A DNA stretch of 23,675 nucleotides from Muribaculaceae bacterium (GTDB lineage Bacteria > Bacteroidota > Bacteroidia > Bacteroidales > Muribaculaceae): positions 1 to 23,675 of the forward strand of contig JAICZO010000184.1 in assembly GCA_029057255.1 (NCBI GenBank), read 5' to 3'. The notes under the pieces were generated by a model that saw nothing but the letters and a program-made list of their open reading frames with translations, did no database searches and was not told the origin of the DNA. The position numbers and the translations under genes were made by a program. Every line of letters starts with the position of its first letter. Position 1 is the first letter of the stretch. Below are positions 1-7,271 of this stretch, piece by piece.

Positions 1-1
1 C

Positions 2-817
2 TACCCCGCAGGCTCGAACCTCTCCAACACAGGCTTCATAAACCTCGGCGACCTCACCAACACCGGTGTCGAGTTCAACATCAACACACGACCCGTCGTG
101 ACACGCGACTTCGTATGGAACTCCAACGTCAACATCGCATGGAACCGCAATAAAATCACCCGCCTGGCCGAAGGCGCCGACACAACAACCGGCGGCATCG
201 GCAACGGCGTCAGCGTGCAGAAGCATGTCGTCGGCGAGAGCGCATACACATTCTACGTCTACGAGCAGGCTTACAACGAGAACGGCGATCCCCTCGAAGG
301 AGTATACGTCGACCAGAACGCCGACGGCGTAATCAACGAGGACGACAAGATTCTCTACCACCACGTCAACCCCGACATCACCGTCAGCTGGCACAACTCG
401 TTCAACTACAAGCACTGGGACTTCGGCATCGTGCTCCGCGGCGCTTTCGGCAACTGGGCTTACAACCAGAACATGATGGGCAACTCCTTCCTGTCGGCCA
501 CAAACACCGCTCCCATGAGCAACGTCCTCGACAACACCTACCTCTTCGAGTCAGTGCGCAACACCGAGCTGATGCTCTCGAGCCACTGGGTACAGAATGC
601 CTCCTTCGTCCGCTGCGACAACATCACAGTGGGATACACATGGGAGAACCTGCTGAAGAACAACCTCCGCCTGCGTGTATTCGGCGCCGTGCAGAACCCC
701 TTCGTAATCACAAACTACAAGGGCCTCGACCCCGAACTCACATTCTCGCAGGGTATCGACAACAGCGTATACCCCCGACCCGTGACCGTAACACTCGGCC
801 TGGTGGCAAACTTCTAA
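2..817 (+). CDS. SusC/RagA-family TonB-dependent outer membrane transporter (C-terminal part)
   Basis: This is the last 271 codons of a SusC-like outer membrane transporter. The reading frame is open from base 2, so the N-terminal plug, the TonB box and most of the barrel lie outside the window. The visible part has the alternating aromatic strands of a beta barrel, including the NTGVEFNINTR-type strand typical of SusC. It also has an acidic calcium-site-like loop (DQNADGVINEDDKI, about residues 103-116 of the fragment), the family's usual PDITVSWHNSFNYK-type strand, and a terminal phenylalanine (LGLVANF) as expected for insertion by the BAM machinery. The family imports oligosaccharides across the outer membrane together with a SusD lid. 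The susD-like gene begins 32 bases downstream, so the two are surely co-transcribed. The substrate cannot be read from this fragment. Confidence 0.95.
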   Translation, partial: YPAGSNLSNTGFINLGDLTNTGVEFNINTRPVVTRDFVWNSNVNIAWNRNKITRLAEGADTTTGGIGNGVSVQKHVVGESAYTFYVYEQAYNENGDPLEGVYVDQNADGVINEDDKILYHHVNPDITVSWHNSFNYKHWDFGIVLRGAFGNWAYNQNMMGNSFLSATNTAPMSNVLDNTYLFESVRNTELMLSSHWVQNASFVRCDNITVGYTWENLLKNNLRLRVFGAVQNPFVITNYKGLDPELTFSQGIDNSVYPRPVTVTLGLVANF

Positions 818-849
818 GACCGGTATAAACTCATTAAGAACTACAAAAC

Positions 850-2397
850 ATGAAATTCAACAAATATATCATCGCAGGTTGTGTGGCTCTGATGGCCTTC
901 GCCGGTACCTCGTGCGTAGGCGACCTCGACGTCACGCCCAACGACCCCAACCAGAAGCTCGAGCTCTCGTCTGTCGCTGAATGGGACGGCTTCCTGGCTC
1001 GCCTTTACGGCAACCTCTACCGCGACGACGTCATCACGACATCCGACGGCGGCGCAGGTACCTTCACCCGCACACACTTCAACCTCCAGGAAATCGTGGC
1101 TGACGAATGCTTCATCTGCGAGAAATGGAACGACCCCGGCTACATGCCTCTGAACTTCTGCACATGGAGCTCCGACAACGAATGGATCTACGCTGCCTTC
1201 GCACGCGAATTCTTCATCGCCAAGATGTGCTCGGAGTTCATCTCCCAGATGCAGGACAAAGGCGCTGCCTTCTTCGACGAAGCCGAAGTGAAAGCACGCA
1301 TCGCCGAAGCCCACGCCCTGCGCGGTCTGGCATACTACTACATGATCGACGTCTTCGGCCGCGGCCCGTGGATCGACGAGAACTCCGTGACAGGTGCCAT
1401 CCCTCCCACCTACGACCGCAAGCAGCTCTTCGACGCCATCACCGCCGAGCTTGAGACATACGTCCCCGACCTCAAGCCCGCCGCCGAGCAGGATTACGGC
1501 CGCGTAAGCCGCGAGGCCGGATACATGCTCCTTGCCAAGCTCTACCTCAACGCCGAGGTATACACCGGCACCGCAATGTACAAGGAGTGTGCCGACGCCT
1601 GCAAGAAAGTAGTCTCGACAGGCATCACCCTCGCTCCCGAGTACAAGTACCTCTTCTGCGCCACCAACGACCGCTACGTCGGCAACGGCGAGATTATCTG
1701 GGCTGTGCCCCAGCAGCAGGGCCGCATGGAGACATGGGGCGGCACAACATACCTCACCGTTGGCGCATGGATCGAATACGCTCCCGCCGATGTGCTCAAG
1801 AGCCTCAACAAAGGCCCCGACGCTCCCTGGTCCGGCCTCCGCATCCGCCCAGAGCTCTCAAAGGCTCTCAAAGGCGACAAGCGCCGCATGCTCTACGAAG
1901 GAACATTCGCCGAAGAGATTCCCGACCTCTCGGGCATAGGCAAGAACTCCTGCGGATACATGCTCATCAAGTACACCAACACTACCGAGGAAGACTACAC
2001 CAACCAGGCCGGTCTGACAAACAACAACACCGCCATGTCGAACACCGACTATCCTCTCTTCCGCCTCGCCGACACCTACCTGATGCTCGCCGAGTGCCAG
2101 CTCAGAGGCGTGCAGTGCAACGGTCTTGAATACCTCAACATGGTGCGCGAACGCGCAGGCATGCCCGCCGTAGGCGCTCTCACCGAAGACATCGTGCTCC
2201 ACGAGCGCCAGTGCGAGCTCTACATGGAAGGCCACCGTCGCTCCGACCTCATCCGCTTCGGCAAGTACACCGGCGGCAACTACCTCTGGTCGTGGAAGAA
2301 CGGCGTCCTCGAGGGAGGCGTCATCCCCGAGTACCGCGCTCTCTTCCCCATCCCCTACCAGTATGTGAACACTGTCGGACAGAACCCCGGCTACTAA
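850..2397 (+). CDS. SusD/RagB-family glycan-binding surface lipoprotein
   Basis: This 515-residue protein is of normal SusD length. It starts with a lipoprotein signal peptide whose lipobox ends GTSC, making Cys22 the predicted lipidated residue; acidic residues follow (VGDLDV), as in surface-exported Bacteroidetes lipoproteins. SusD landmarks are visible. The LNAEVYTGTAMYKECADACKK-type helix with the AKLYLNAEVY segment lies near residues 225-235, EAHALRGLAYYYM lies near 153-165, and the C-terminal half contains FRLADTYLMLAE, LNMVRERAGMP and ERQCELYMEGHRRSDLIRFGK. SusD proteins form a lid over the SusC barrel and deliver bound glycans to it. It lies 32 bases after the susC-like gene and 29 bases before a susE-like gene. 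The sugar specificity cannot be inferred from the sequence. Confidence 0.96.
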   Translation: MKFNKYIIAGCVALMAFAGTSCVGDLDVTPNDPNQKLELSSVAEWDGFLARLYGNLYRDDVITTSDGGAGTFTRTHFNLQEIVADECFICEKWNDPGYMPLNFCTWSSDNEWIYAAFAREFFIAKMCSEFISQMQDKGAAFFDEAEVKARIAEAHALRGLAYYYMIDVFGRGPWIDENSVTGAIPPTYDRKQLFDAITAELETYVPDLKPAAEQDYGRVSREAGYMLLAKLYLNAEVYTGTAMYKECADACKKVVSTGITLAPEYKYLFCATNDRYVGNGEIIWAVPQQQGRMETWGGTTYLTVGAWIEYAPADVLKSLNKGPDAPWSGLRIRPELSKALKGDKRRMLYEGTFAEEIPDLSGIGKNSCGYMLIKYTNTTEEDYTNQAGLTNNNTAMSNTDYPLFRLADTYLMLAECQLRGVQCNGLEYLNMVRERAGMPAVGALTEDIVLHERQCELYMEGHRRSDLIRFGKYTGGNYLWSWKNGVLEGGVIPEYRALFPIPYQYVNTVGQNPGY

Positions 2398-2426
2398 TCG
2401 TCTAACTCCTTTTTTCATCCACAGTT

Positions 2427-3377
2427 ATGAAATTCGCAAAATTATATACGGTTATGGCCTGCGCAGCCGCCCTCTGCGGCATGGTGTCGTGCAGCGACGT
2501 CACCGAACCCGTCCTTCAGAAGCCCGACCCGGAAACATTCAAGATGAACACCCCGCCGCTGCAGGACCAGTACATCAAACTTTCGGAGACAGGCACCTTC
2601 AACCTTACTCTCAACGGCCAGCCCTCATACGGCTTCTCGGCTGTGACACAGTACCGCGCACAGGTGTCGATGACAGGCAAATTCGATACCGAGACCGACT
2701 ACCGCGAGCTGACGCCCACCGGCACCGGCACTCTCTCGCAGATGACATTCAACGACATCGACCTCGCTGAAGCCCTCTGCGACCTCCGCGGCATCAAGGA
2801 AGAAGACCAGTACACCGACCTCGGCGAGCAGAAAGTCTACTTCCGCGGCGTTGCATTCATCAACGGTGTGCCCGAGAGCCACGTCGTGACATCGAACATC
2901 GTGTCGCTCAACCGCGTGCAGTCGTTCTTCTCCGTACCCAAGCCCGGCGTGATATACGTCATCGGCAACTATGCCGGCGCATGGATTGGCCCGACCGCCG
3001 ACCAGGCTGAGAACCTCATCCCCTACTCGCTCTCTGAAAAAGAAGACCAGATCCGCTCGAAGGTATACTACGGCTCGATTCTCTTCGACCCCGAGGCAAC
3101 CGAGAAGAAGGACAAAGAAGATGTCGTGATACAGAACACCGTCTTCCGTTTCTACACCGCCCTCACAGGCTGGGATGACGACACCGTGGGATGCGCCGGT
3201 GGCAAGGACGCCGACACTCCCGTCGAGTTCGACGACTTCAAGGCAGGCTCTACTCTCGAGCATGACATCACCAAGACCAAGGACTCCTTCCAGTTCAACG
3301 GATACCGTGGCTCTATCGACTTCACCGTCAACCTCAACACGATGAAAGCCATCATGACGGCTCCCGCCGCCCAGTAA
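2427..3377 (+). CDS. SusE-like outer membrane lipoprotein
   Basis: This 316-residue lipoprotein has a lipobox ending MVSC (Cys22) followed by Ser-Asp, consistent with export to the cell surface. The N-terminal half (about residues 30-165) looks like the beta-sandwich that opens SusE-type proteins, with VTQYRAQVS and VYFRGVAFINGVPESHVVTSNIVSL strands. The second half opens with GVIYVIGNYAGAWIG near residue 175 and contains FRFYTALTGWDDD, resembling a SusE/F carbohydrate-binding module. Family members hold glycan near the SusCD transporter and have no enzymatic activity. It lies between the susD-like gene and a larger SusF-like gene in an unbroken operon. The assignment rests on position, lipoprotein signal and module style; overall identity to well-studied SusE appears low. 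Confidence 0.8.
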   Translation: MKFAKLYTVMACAAALCGMVSCSDVTEPVLQKPDPETFKMNTPPLQDQYIKLSETGTFNLTLNGQPSYGFSAVTQYRAQVSMTGKFDTETDYRELTPTGTGTLSQMTFNDIDLAEALCDLRGIKEEDQYTDLGEQKVYFRGVAFINGVPESHVVTSNIVSLNRVQSFFSVPKPGVIYVIGNYAGAWIGPTADQAENLIPYSLSEKEDQIRSKVYYGSILFDPEATEKKDKEDVVIQNTVFRFYTALTGWDDDTVGCAGGKDADTPVEFDDFKAGSTLEHDITKTKDSFQFNGYRGSIDFTVNLNTMKAIMTAPAAQ

Positions 3378-3410
3378 TACACCTGTAAATAACGAAAAAG
3401 CATTCAAACT

Positions 3411-4913
3411 ATGAAGAAATTCGCTATAATAGCTCTGTCGGCGGCGGCTTGCTGGGGTCTCACCTCATGCGACGAGTACACTCTGCCCAATCCGCCCGCG
3501 CAGAGCAACCCCGAGGAAGTGGTCTTCAAGGCCGAGGACCTCAAGCTCACAAGCACTGTCGACGGCACCGTCGACCTCCCCAAGTATGTGGCAGAGCAGC
3601 AGCCCGTCAAGCTCTTCGACATGTCGCTGACCGACTTCCCCGCCTCGAGCGAGCTGTCGCTCATCGCCGAGTGCTCGGCTGACGACACCTTCGGCACAAC
3701 CGAGGACATCCCCCTGACATTGACCGAGGAGAACACCGTGACTGTCCGCGCAGGCGAGCTCCAGCAGATGTTCAACACCATCATCTCGAAGGACCTCGTG
3801 GCCAAGGACGTATACGTACGCGTAGCAGCATATGCCGTCAGAGGCAACTCCAAAGTAAGACTCGGCGGCCCCGACTATTACTACTACAACGGCGTGGTCA
3901 ACATCCTCCCCGAGCCCCAGGCCAACGTCATCGAACCCGCTTACTACCTCGTAGGCTCGTTCTGCGACTGGGACATCTCCAAGGGTCTGCTCATGAAGCA
4001 GCTCAACGAGGGCAACCAGTATGACAACCCCGACTTCATGCTCAAGGTCGACGTCACTGAGGCTCAGGCCGACGCCGGCGGCTACATCTTCAAGATTGTG
4101 CCCGTGAGCGGATTCGAGAAAAACACGTGGGAAGGCTCGCTCGGCTTCGCCGACATCACCAAGACTCCCGCAGGTGCAAAAGGCAACCTTATCGCCACCG
4201 ACGACAAGGAAACAGAGGCTTACAAAATCGAGAAGGAAGGCGGCTACATGGTGAAAATCAACATGGAGACACGCCGCTTCGAGGTCAACCTCGCATCCGA
4301 CTTCCTCTGGGCGCCCAGCTACGGCACCTCGATCAGCAACTTCAACAGCATGATGCGCCTCACCACATCCGACTATGTCAAGTACGAAGGCTCGTGGCCC
4401 ATCAAGAACGGCGGTTTCTGGCTCGCGGCACAGCCCAGCAACGTGCGCGGATTCGTATACCGTCCTGACGGCGACACCGAGGTAATCGCCGACGACAAGA
4501 AGTCGTTCACCGGCAAGATGGTCATCGACCCGTCGCTCAACACCCGCATGAAAATAGGTACTCCCGGCCTCTACTATGTCACAGCCGACATCGTGACCCT
4601 CGAGTACACGGGCAAGCTCATCGAAGAAATTGACGTCATCGGCGCTTTCAACGACTGGGATCTCAAGAAATCAGTGCCCCTGACCGCCGACAAAGACTTC
4701 AAGACATGGAGCATCACCGGCCTGACAATGAAAGCGGGCGAGTTCAAGTTCTGCGTATCGAAGGACTGGGGTCTCAGCTACGGCAGCACCGACGGCACAA
4801 GCAACGAGCTGCGCCAGAACGGCAAGAACTTCAATATTGCCGAGAACGGTGTCTACAACATCGTGCTTGACTTCTCGAAGTACCCCGCACATATGACAAT
4901 CACCAAGCAATAA
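3411..4913 (+). CDS. SusE/SusF-like multi-module starch-binding-type lipoprotein
   Basis: This 500-residue lipoprotein has a lipobox ending LTSC (Cys20). Asp-Glu follow immediately, a good match to the acidic surface-export signal known from Bacteroidetes lipoproteins. After an N-terminal beta-sandwich region (about residues 30-165) come module-like segments. One begins YYLVGSFCDWDISKG near residue 178, a degenerate one lies around 295-390, and the last begins IDVIGAFNDWDLKKS near 408 and runs to the end with an EFKFCVSKDWGLSYG segment. G-F-N-D-W-D followed by a K-F-W-type strand is the pattern of SusE/SusF carbohydrate-binding modules, which bind alpha-glucan helices. That suggests, without proving, starch or a related alpha-glucan. 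It is the last gene of the operon; a strong terminator begins 26 bases after the stop codon. Confidence 0.86.
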   Translation: MKKFAIIALSAAACWGLTSCDEYTLPNPPAQSNPEEVVFKAEDLKLTSTVDGTVDLPKYVAEQQPVKLFDMSLTDFPASSELSLIAECSADDTFGTTEDIPLTLTEENTVTVRAGELQQMFNTIISKDLVAKDVYVRVAAYAVRGNSKVRLGGPDYYYYNGVVNILPEPQANVIEPAYYLVGSFCDWDISKGLLMKQLNEGNQYDNPDFMLKVDVTEAQADAGGYIFKIVPVSGFEKNTWEGSLGFADITKTPAGAKGNLIATDDKETEAYKIEKEGGYMVKINMETRRFEVNLASDFLWAPSYGTSISNFNSMMRLTTSDYVKYEGSWPIKNGGFWLAAQPSNVRGFVYRPDGDTEVIADDKKSFTGKMVIDPSLNTRMKIGTPGLYYVTADIVTLEYTGKLIEEIDVIGAFNDWDLKKSVPLTADKDFKTWSITGLTMKAGEFKFCVSKDWGLSYGSTDGTSNELRQNGKNFNIAENGVYNIVLDFSKYPAHMTITKQ

Positions 4914-4939
4914 ACGACCGATAGATTATATGCCTGACA

Positions 4940-4983
4940 AGCGCGGCACCGCCACCGACGGCGATGCCGCGCTATTGTTTTTG
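4940..4983 (+). terminator. Intrinsic terminator of the sus-like operon
   Basis: Bases 4940-4953 pair with 4960-4973 in a very GC-rich hairpin: nine perfect pairs (AGCGCGGCA with TGCCGCGCT), one C-A mismatch, then four more pairs around a six-base loop. A T-rich run (ATTGTTTTTT) follows at once. The position, 26 bases after the stop of the SusF-like gene and about 50 bases before the next promoter, fits operon termination. Confidence 0.9.
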
Positions 4984-5033
4984 CTCGAATTACTACTTTT
5001 TTCATCTGTTGAAGCTTTTTTTTGCTAAAAATT

Positions 5034-5063
5034 TTTGATGTTACGAAAAAACAGCTAAATTTG
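5034..5063 (+). promoter_or_regulatory. Bacteroidetes-type promoter for the secreted SusE/F-like gene
   Basis: A TTTG -33 element at 5034-5037 is separated by 18 bases from TAAATTTG at 5056-5063, which matches the Bacteroidetes -7 consensus TAnnTTTG. A start of transcription near 5068 would give a leader of about 70 bases before the ATG at 5137. The promoter lies beyond the upstream terminator, so this gene can be expressed apart from the sus-like operon. Confidence 0.75.
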
Positions 5064-5136
5064 CAGCAGATACTCACAGTATCTACCTATATCAGACTTA
5101 CTTATTAACTCACAACATTATTTTAAAACTAATTGC

Positions 5137-6054
5137 ATGAAAAATCTTTACTCTGCAATCGCACTCGCACTTGTAGCATCAGGCGCAAGCGCACAGTCTC
5201 TCTACTTCATGGGCTCGGGCGAAGGCCTCAGCTGGGGTCCCGGCGAAAACCTCGAAGTAAAACTCGCTGACGGCGCCTACACTGTCGAAATCAAGGCTCT
5301 CTCCGAGTTCAAAGTATCAACAGCCCCCACTGTCGAAGGCGAAAACGGCTGGGACGCCTTCAACGCAGGCGCTCTCGAAGGCAAGGACAAAGGCACTGCT
5401 AACGAAGCAAACCTCGGCAAACCCGTAGAGCTCGTTCTTGGCGGCAGCAACAACGGTGTGCCCTGGAAAGGTGACTACAAAATCGTCATCACCGAAGACC
5501 TCAAGACTATCACTCTCACAACAGATACTCCCAAACCCGTAGGCTTCGCCAAAGCATTCCTCCGCGGCGACATGAACGAATGGGGCACAACATGGGAAAT
5601 GACTACCGAAGACGGCAAGACATACTGGTTTGACTGCACAGGCGACAAGGTAATCCCCCAGGGCACCAACTTCAAAATCGGTGACGAAGACTGGGGCGCT
5701 ATCAACTACAGCGCAGGCGACGAAGTTGTGCCTATCGACGAATACATCAAGTGGAACTACGGCGACACACGCAACTCTGTGATGGGCTGCGACGAAGAAG
5801 CCTACGAAGGCACCGTCCTCCTCAACCTCGTCAACGGCACACGTGAAGCCGCTCAGGTTATCTTCTTCACCGAAATCGTCGAGCACGTAGCTCCCGAGTT
5901 CATCCCCGAAGAAGGCGGCGTCGAGATGGTTACTGTCGACAACAACGCTCCCAAAGTATACTACAACCTCCAGGGCGTACGCGTTGCCAACCCCGAGAAC
6001 GGCCTCTACATCGTCCGTCAGGGCAGCAAGACAAGCAAGGTATACGTGAAGTAA
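5137..6054 (+). CDS. Secreted SusE/F-like carbohydrate-binding protein with T9SS-type C-terminal sorting tail
   Basis: This 305-residue protein has a signal peptidase I leader (ASA before Gln20, with no lipobox cysteine), so unlike its neighbours it is not a lipoprotein. Two modules seem to follow. The first spans about residues 21-130 (opening SLYFMGSGEGLSWG); the second spans about 139-240, with KAFLRGDMNEWG at 139-150 and NFKIGDEDWGAINY near 178, resembling SusE/F modules. An acidic linker leads to a C-terminal segment (about 269-305) with YYNLQGVRV, GLYIVRQG and terminal KVYVK, resembling the type A sorting tail of type IX secretion cargo. I infer an exported glycan-binding protein without catalytic residues. 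It has its own promoter and terminator. A plain periplasmic or extracellular protein with a Prevotella-style tail remains possible. Confidence 0.72.
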   Translation: MKNLYSAIALALVASGASAQSLYFMGSGEGLSWGPGENLEVKLADGAYTVEIKALSEFKVSTAPTVEGENGWDAFNAGALEGKDKGTANEANLGKPVELVLGGSNNGVPWKGDYKIVITEDLKTITLTTDTPKPVGFAKAFLRGDMNEWGTTWEMTTEDGKTYWFDCTGDKVIPQGTNFKIGDEDWGAINYSAGDEVVPIDEYIKWNYGDTRNSVMGCDEEAYEGTVLLNLVNGTREAAQVIFFTEIVEHVAPEFIPEEGGVEMVTVDNNAPKVYYNLQGVRVANPENGLYIVRQGSKTSKVYVK

Positions 6055-6101
6055 GAATTTTCTCTCTCTACTAAGCATAACACACATTTTTTAAAGCAAG
6101 A

Positions 6102-6135
6102 ACAGGCTGCGCGTGGTGCGCAGCCTGTCTTTTTT
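6102..6135 (+). terminator. Intrinsic terminator between convergent genes
   Basis: Bases 6102-6112 (ACAGGCTGCGC) pair perfectly with 6118-6128 around a five-base loop, and a T run follows at 6130-6135. It ends the secreted-protein gene on the plus strand. The DUF4831 gene converges from the other side and stops at 6180. On the minus strand the same hairpin is followed only by TCTTGCTTT, so it may also stop that operon, but less efficiently. Confidence 0.9.
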
Positions 6136-6179
6136 ATGTGTGTCAGATTGTGTGGAAGAGTGTGCGAGAGAGAGCCCTG

Positions 6180-7271
6180 TCAGCGTACCGGCTCGAGCTT
6201 GACGGCCGCGCCTGTGGCCGGGTCGAAGACCAGCGAGTAAGGCTCCTTCTTATCGGTGAAGATGGCCGGGTTGAGACCGAAAACGACGCCGAGCTGCGCG
6301 AGCGACACTTCCTGCGAGGCTATGATGCGGCCGCCGTAGCTGACACTTACCTCGGCAGTGCCGGGGATGCAGTATGCGACGCCGCCCTTGGGGAAGGTCT
6401 TGGGCTCGCCTTTCTCAGTGACGGGCAGCTCGCCCGGCTCGAGAATGCGGACGTCAACGGTGATGGGCGCTCCGGCAAGATTGTCGGCGTCGACAATGCC
6501 GTCGACAGCCGAGAGACGTGCCACGACGCGACCCTTGACTTCGTTGGTGTCGGGGACGAAGGTCACCTTCTCGACGACAGTACGCTCGGTGCGCACACCT
6601 GCGAACATCGCCGTCAGCGCAGCCTCCTGTGCCGCCAGATTGTCGAGCACGAGCTGCATGGCCTTGCCGTCGGCCGGCGGATTGTCGGCCTGTCCCGAGA
6701 GAATGTCGGAGCGGGTCTCGCGCAGCTCGAAGATGCGCTGTGCGGCCAGCTCGGCCTTCTTCGACGACGATGAGCTGCGTGCCATGTCCTGCGTCACGGC
6801 CTGACGGGCGGCATCACCCTCGAGGGGCGACGGTGTGGCCGGGCGAGCCTTGGGGATATCGGGCAGCACGGTTGTATAGTCAGCCTCGGCGTTGATTGCC
6901 AGAGGCACGTTCTCGGGCGAGAGGGTCATGTATGCCGATGTGCCGTTCTTGAACTGCGCGAGCCACTGCTCGTTGCGGTCAGGGATGCCGCGGGGCACTA
7001 TCGTCACACTCTTTACCGTCGCCGACAGGCGGTCGTTGCGGACAGCGTTGTCGATGCCGAGATGGCGACGGGCATAGTTGTAGAACTCACCGGGGTGCTC
7101 TTCCTCAAGCTCGGCCTCGATGTAAAGGTCGAGCGCAGTGATCGGCAGAGAGTAGACGAGGCCGTACTCCGAGGCTTTGCCCGCGGTCAGTTTCTGCGAC
7201 GTCTGAGCCGCCGCGGGAAGCGCGGCCGACGCCAGCAGGGCGAGAGAAATTGTAGCAAGGGCTTTTTTCAT
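6180..7271 (-). CDS. DUF4831 family protein (exported, function unknown)
   Basis: This 363-residue protein has a signal peptide (MKKALATISLALLASAALPAAA, cleavage near Ala-Gln23). The rest matches my recollection of the Bacteroidetes DUF4831 family: an early YSLPITALDLYIEAE strand, an YNYARRHLGI segment, and a central ILSGQADNPPADGKAMQLVLDNL segment near residues 190-215. I see no catalytic motif. The product should be periplasmic or envelope-associated. Its ATG overlaps the TGA of nnrDE in an ATGA, implying translational coupling, and it is the last gene of the dnaE-trx-nnrDE operon. The coupling to a cytosolic repair enzyme does not suggest a function, since such mixed operons are common in this group. 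Confidence 0.8.
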   Translation of the reverse strand: MKKALATISLALLASAALPAAAQTSQKLTAGKASEYGLVYSLPITALDLYIEAELEEEHPGEFYNYARRHLGIDNAVRNDRLSATVKSVTIVPRGIPDRNEQWLAQFKNGTSAYMTLSPENVPLAINAEADYTTVLPDIPKARPATPSPLEGDAARQAVTQDMARSSSSSKKAELAAQRIFELRETRSDILSGQADNPPADGKAMQLVLDNLAAQEAALTAMFAGVRTERTVVEKVTFVPDTNEVKGRVVARLSAVDGIVDADNLAGAPITVDVRILEPGELPVTEKGEPKTFPKGGVAYCIPGTAEVSVSYGGRIIASQEVSLAQLGVVFGLNPAIFTDKKEPYSLVFDPATGAAVKLEPVR

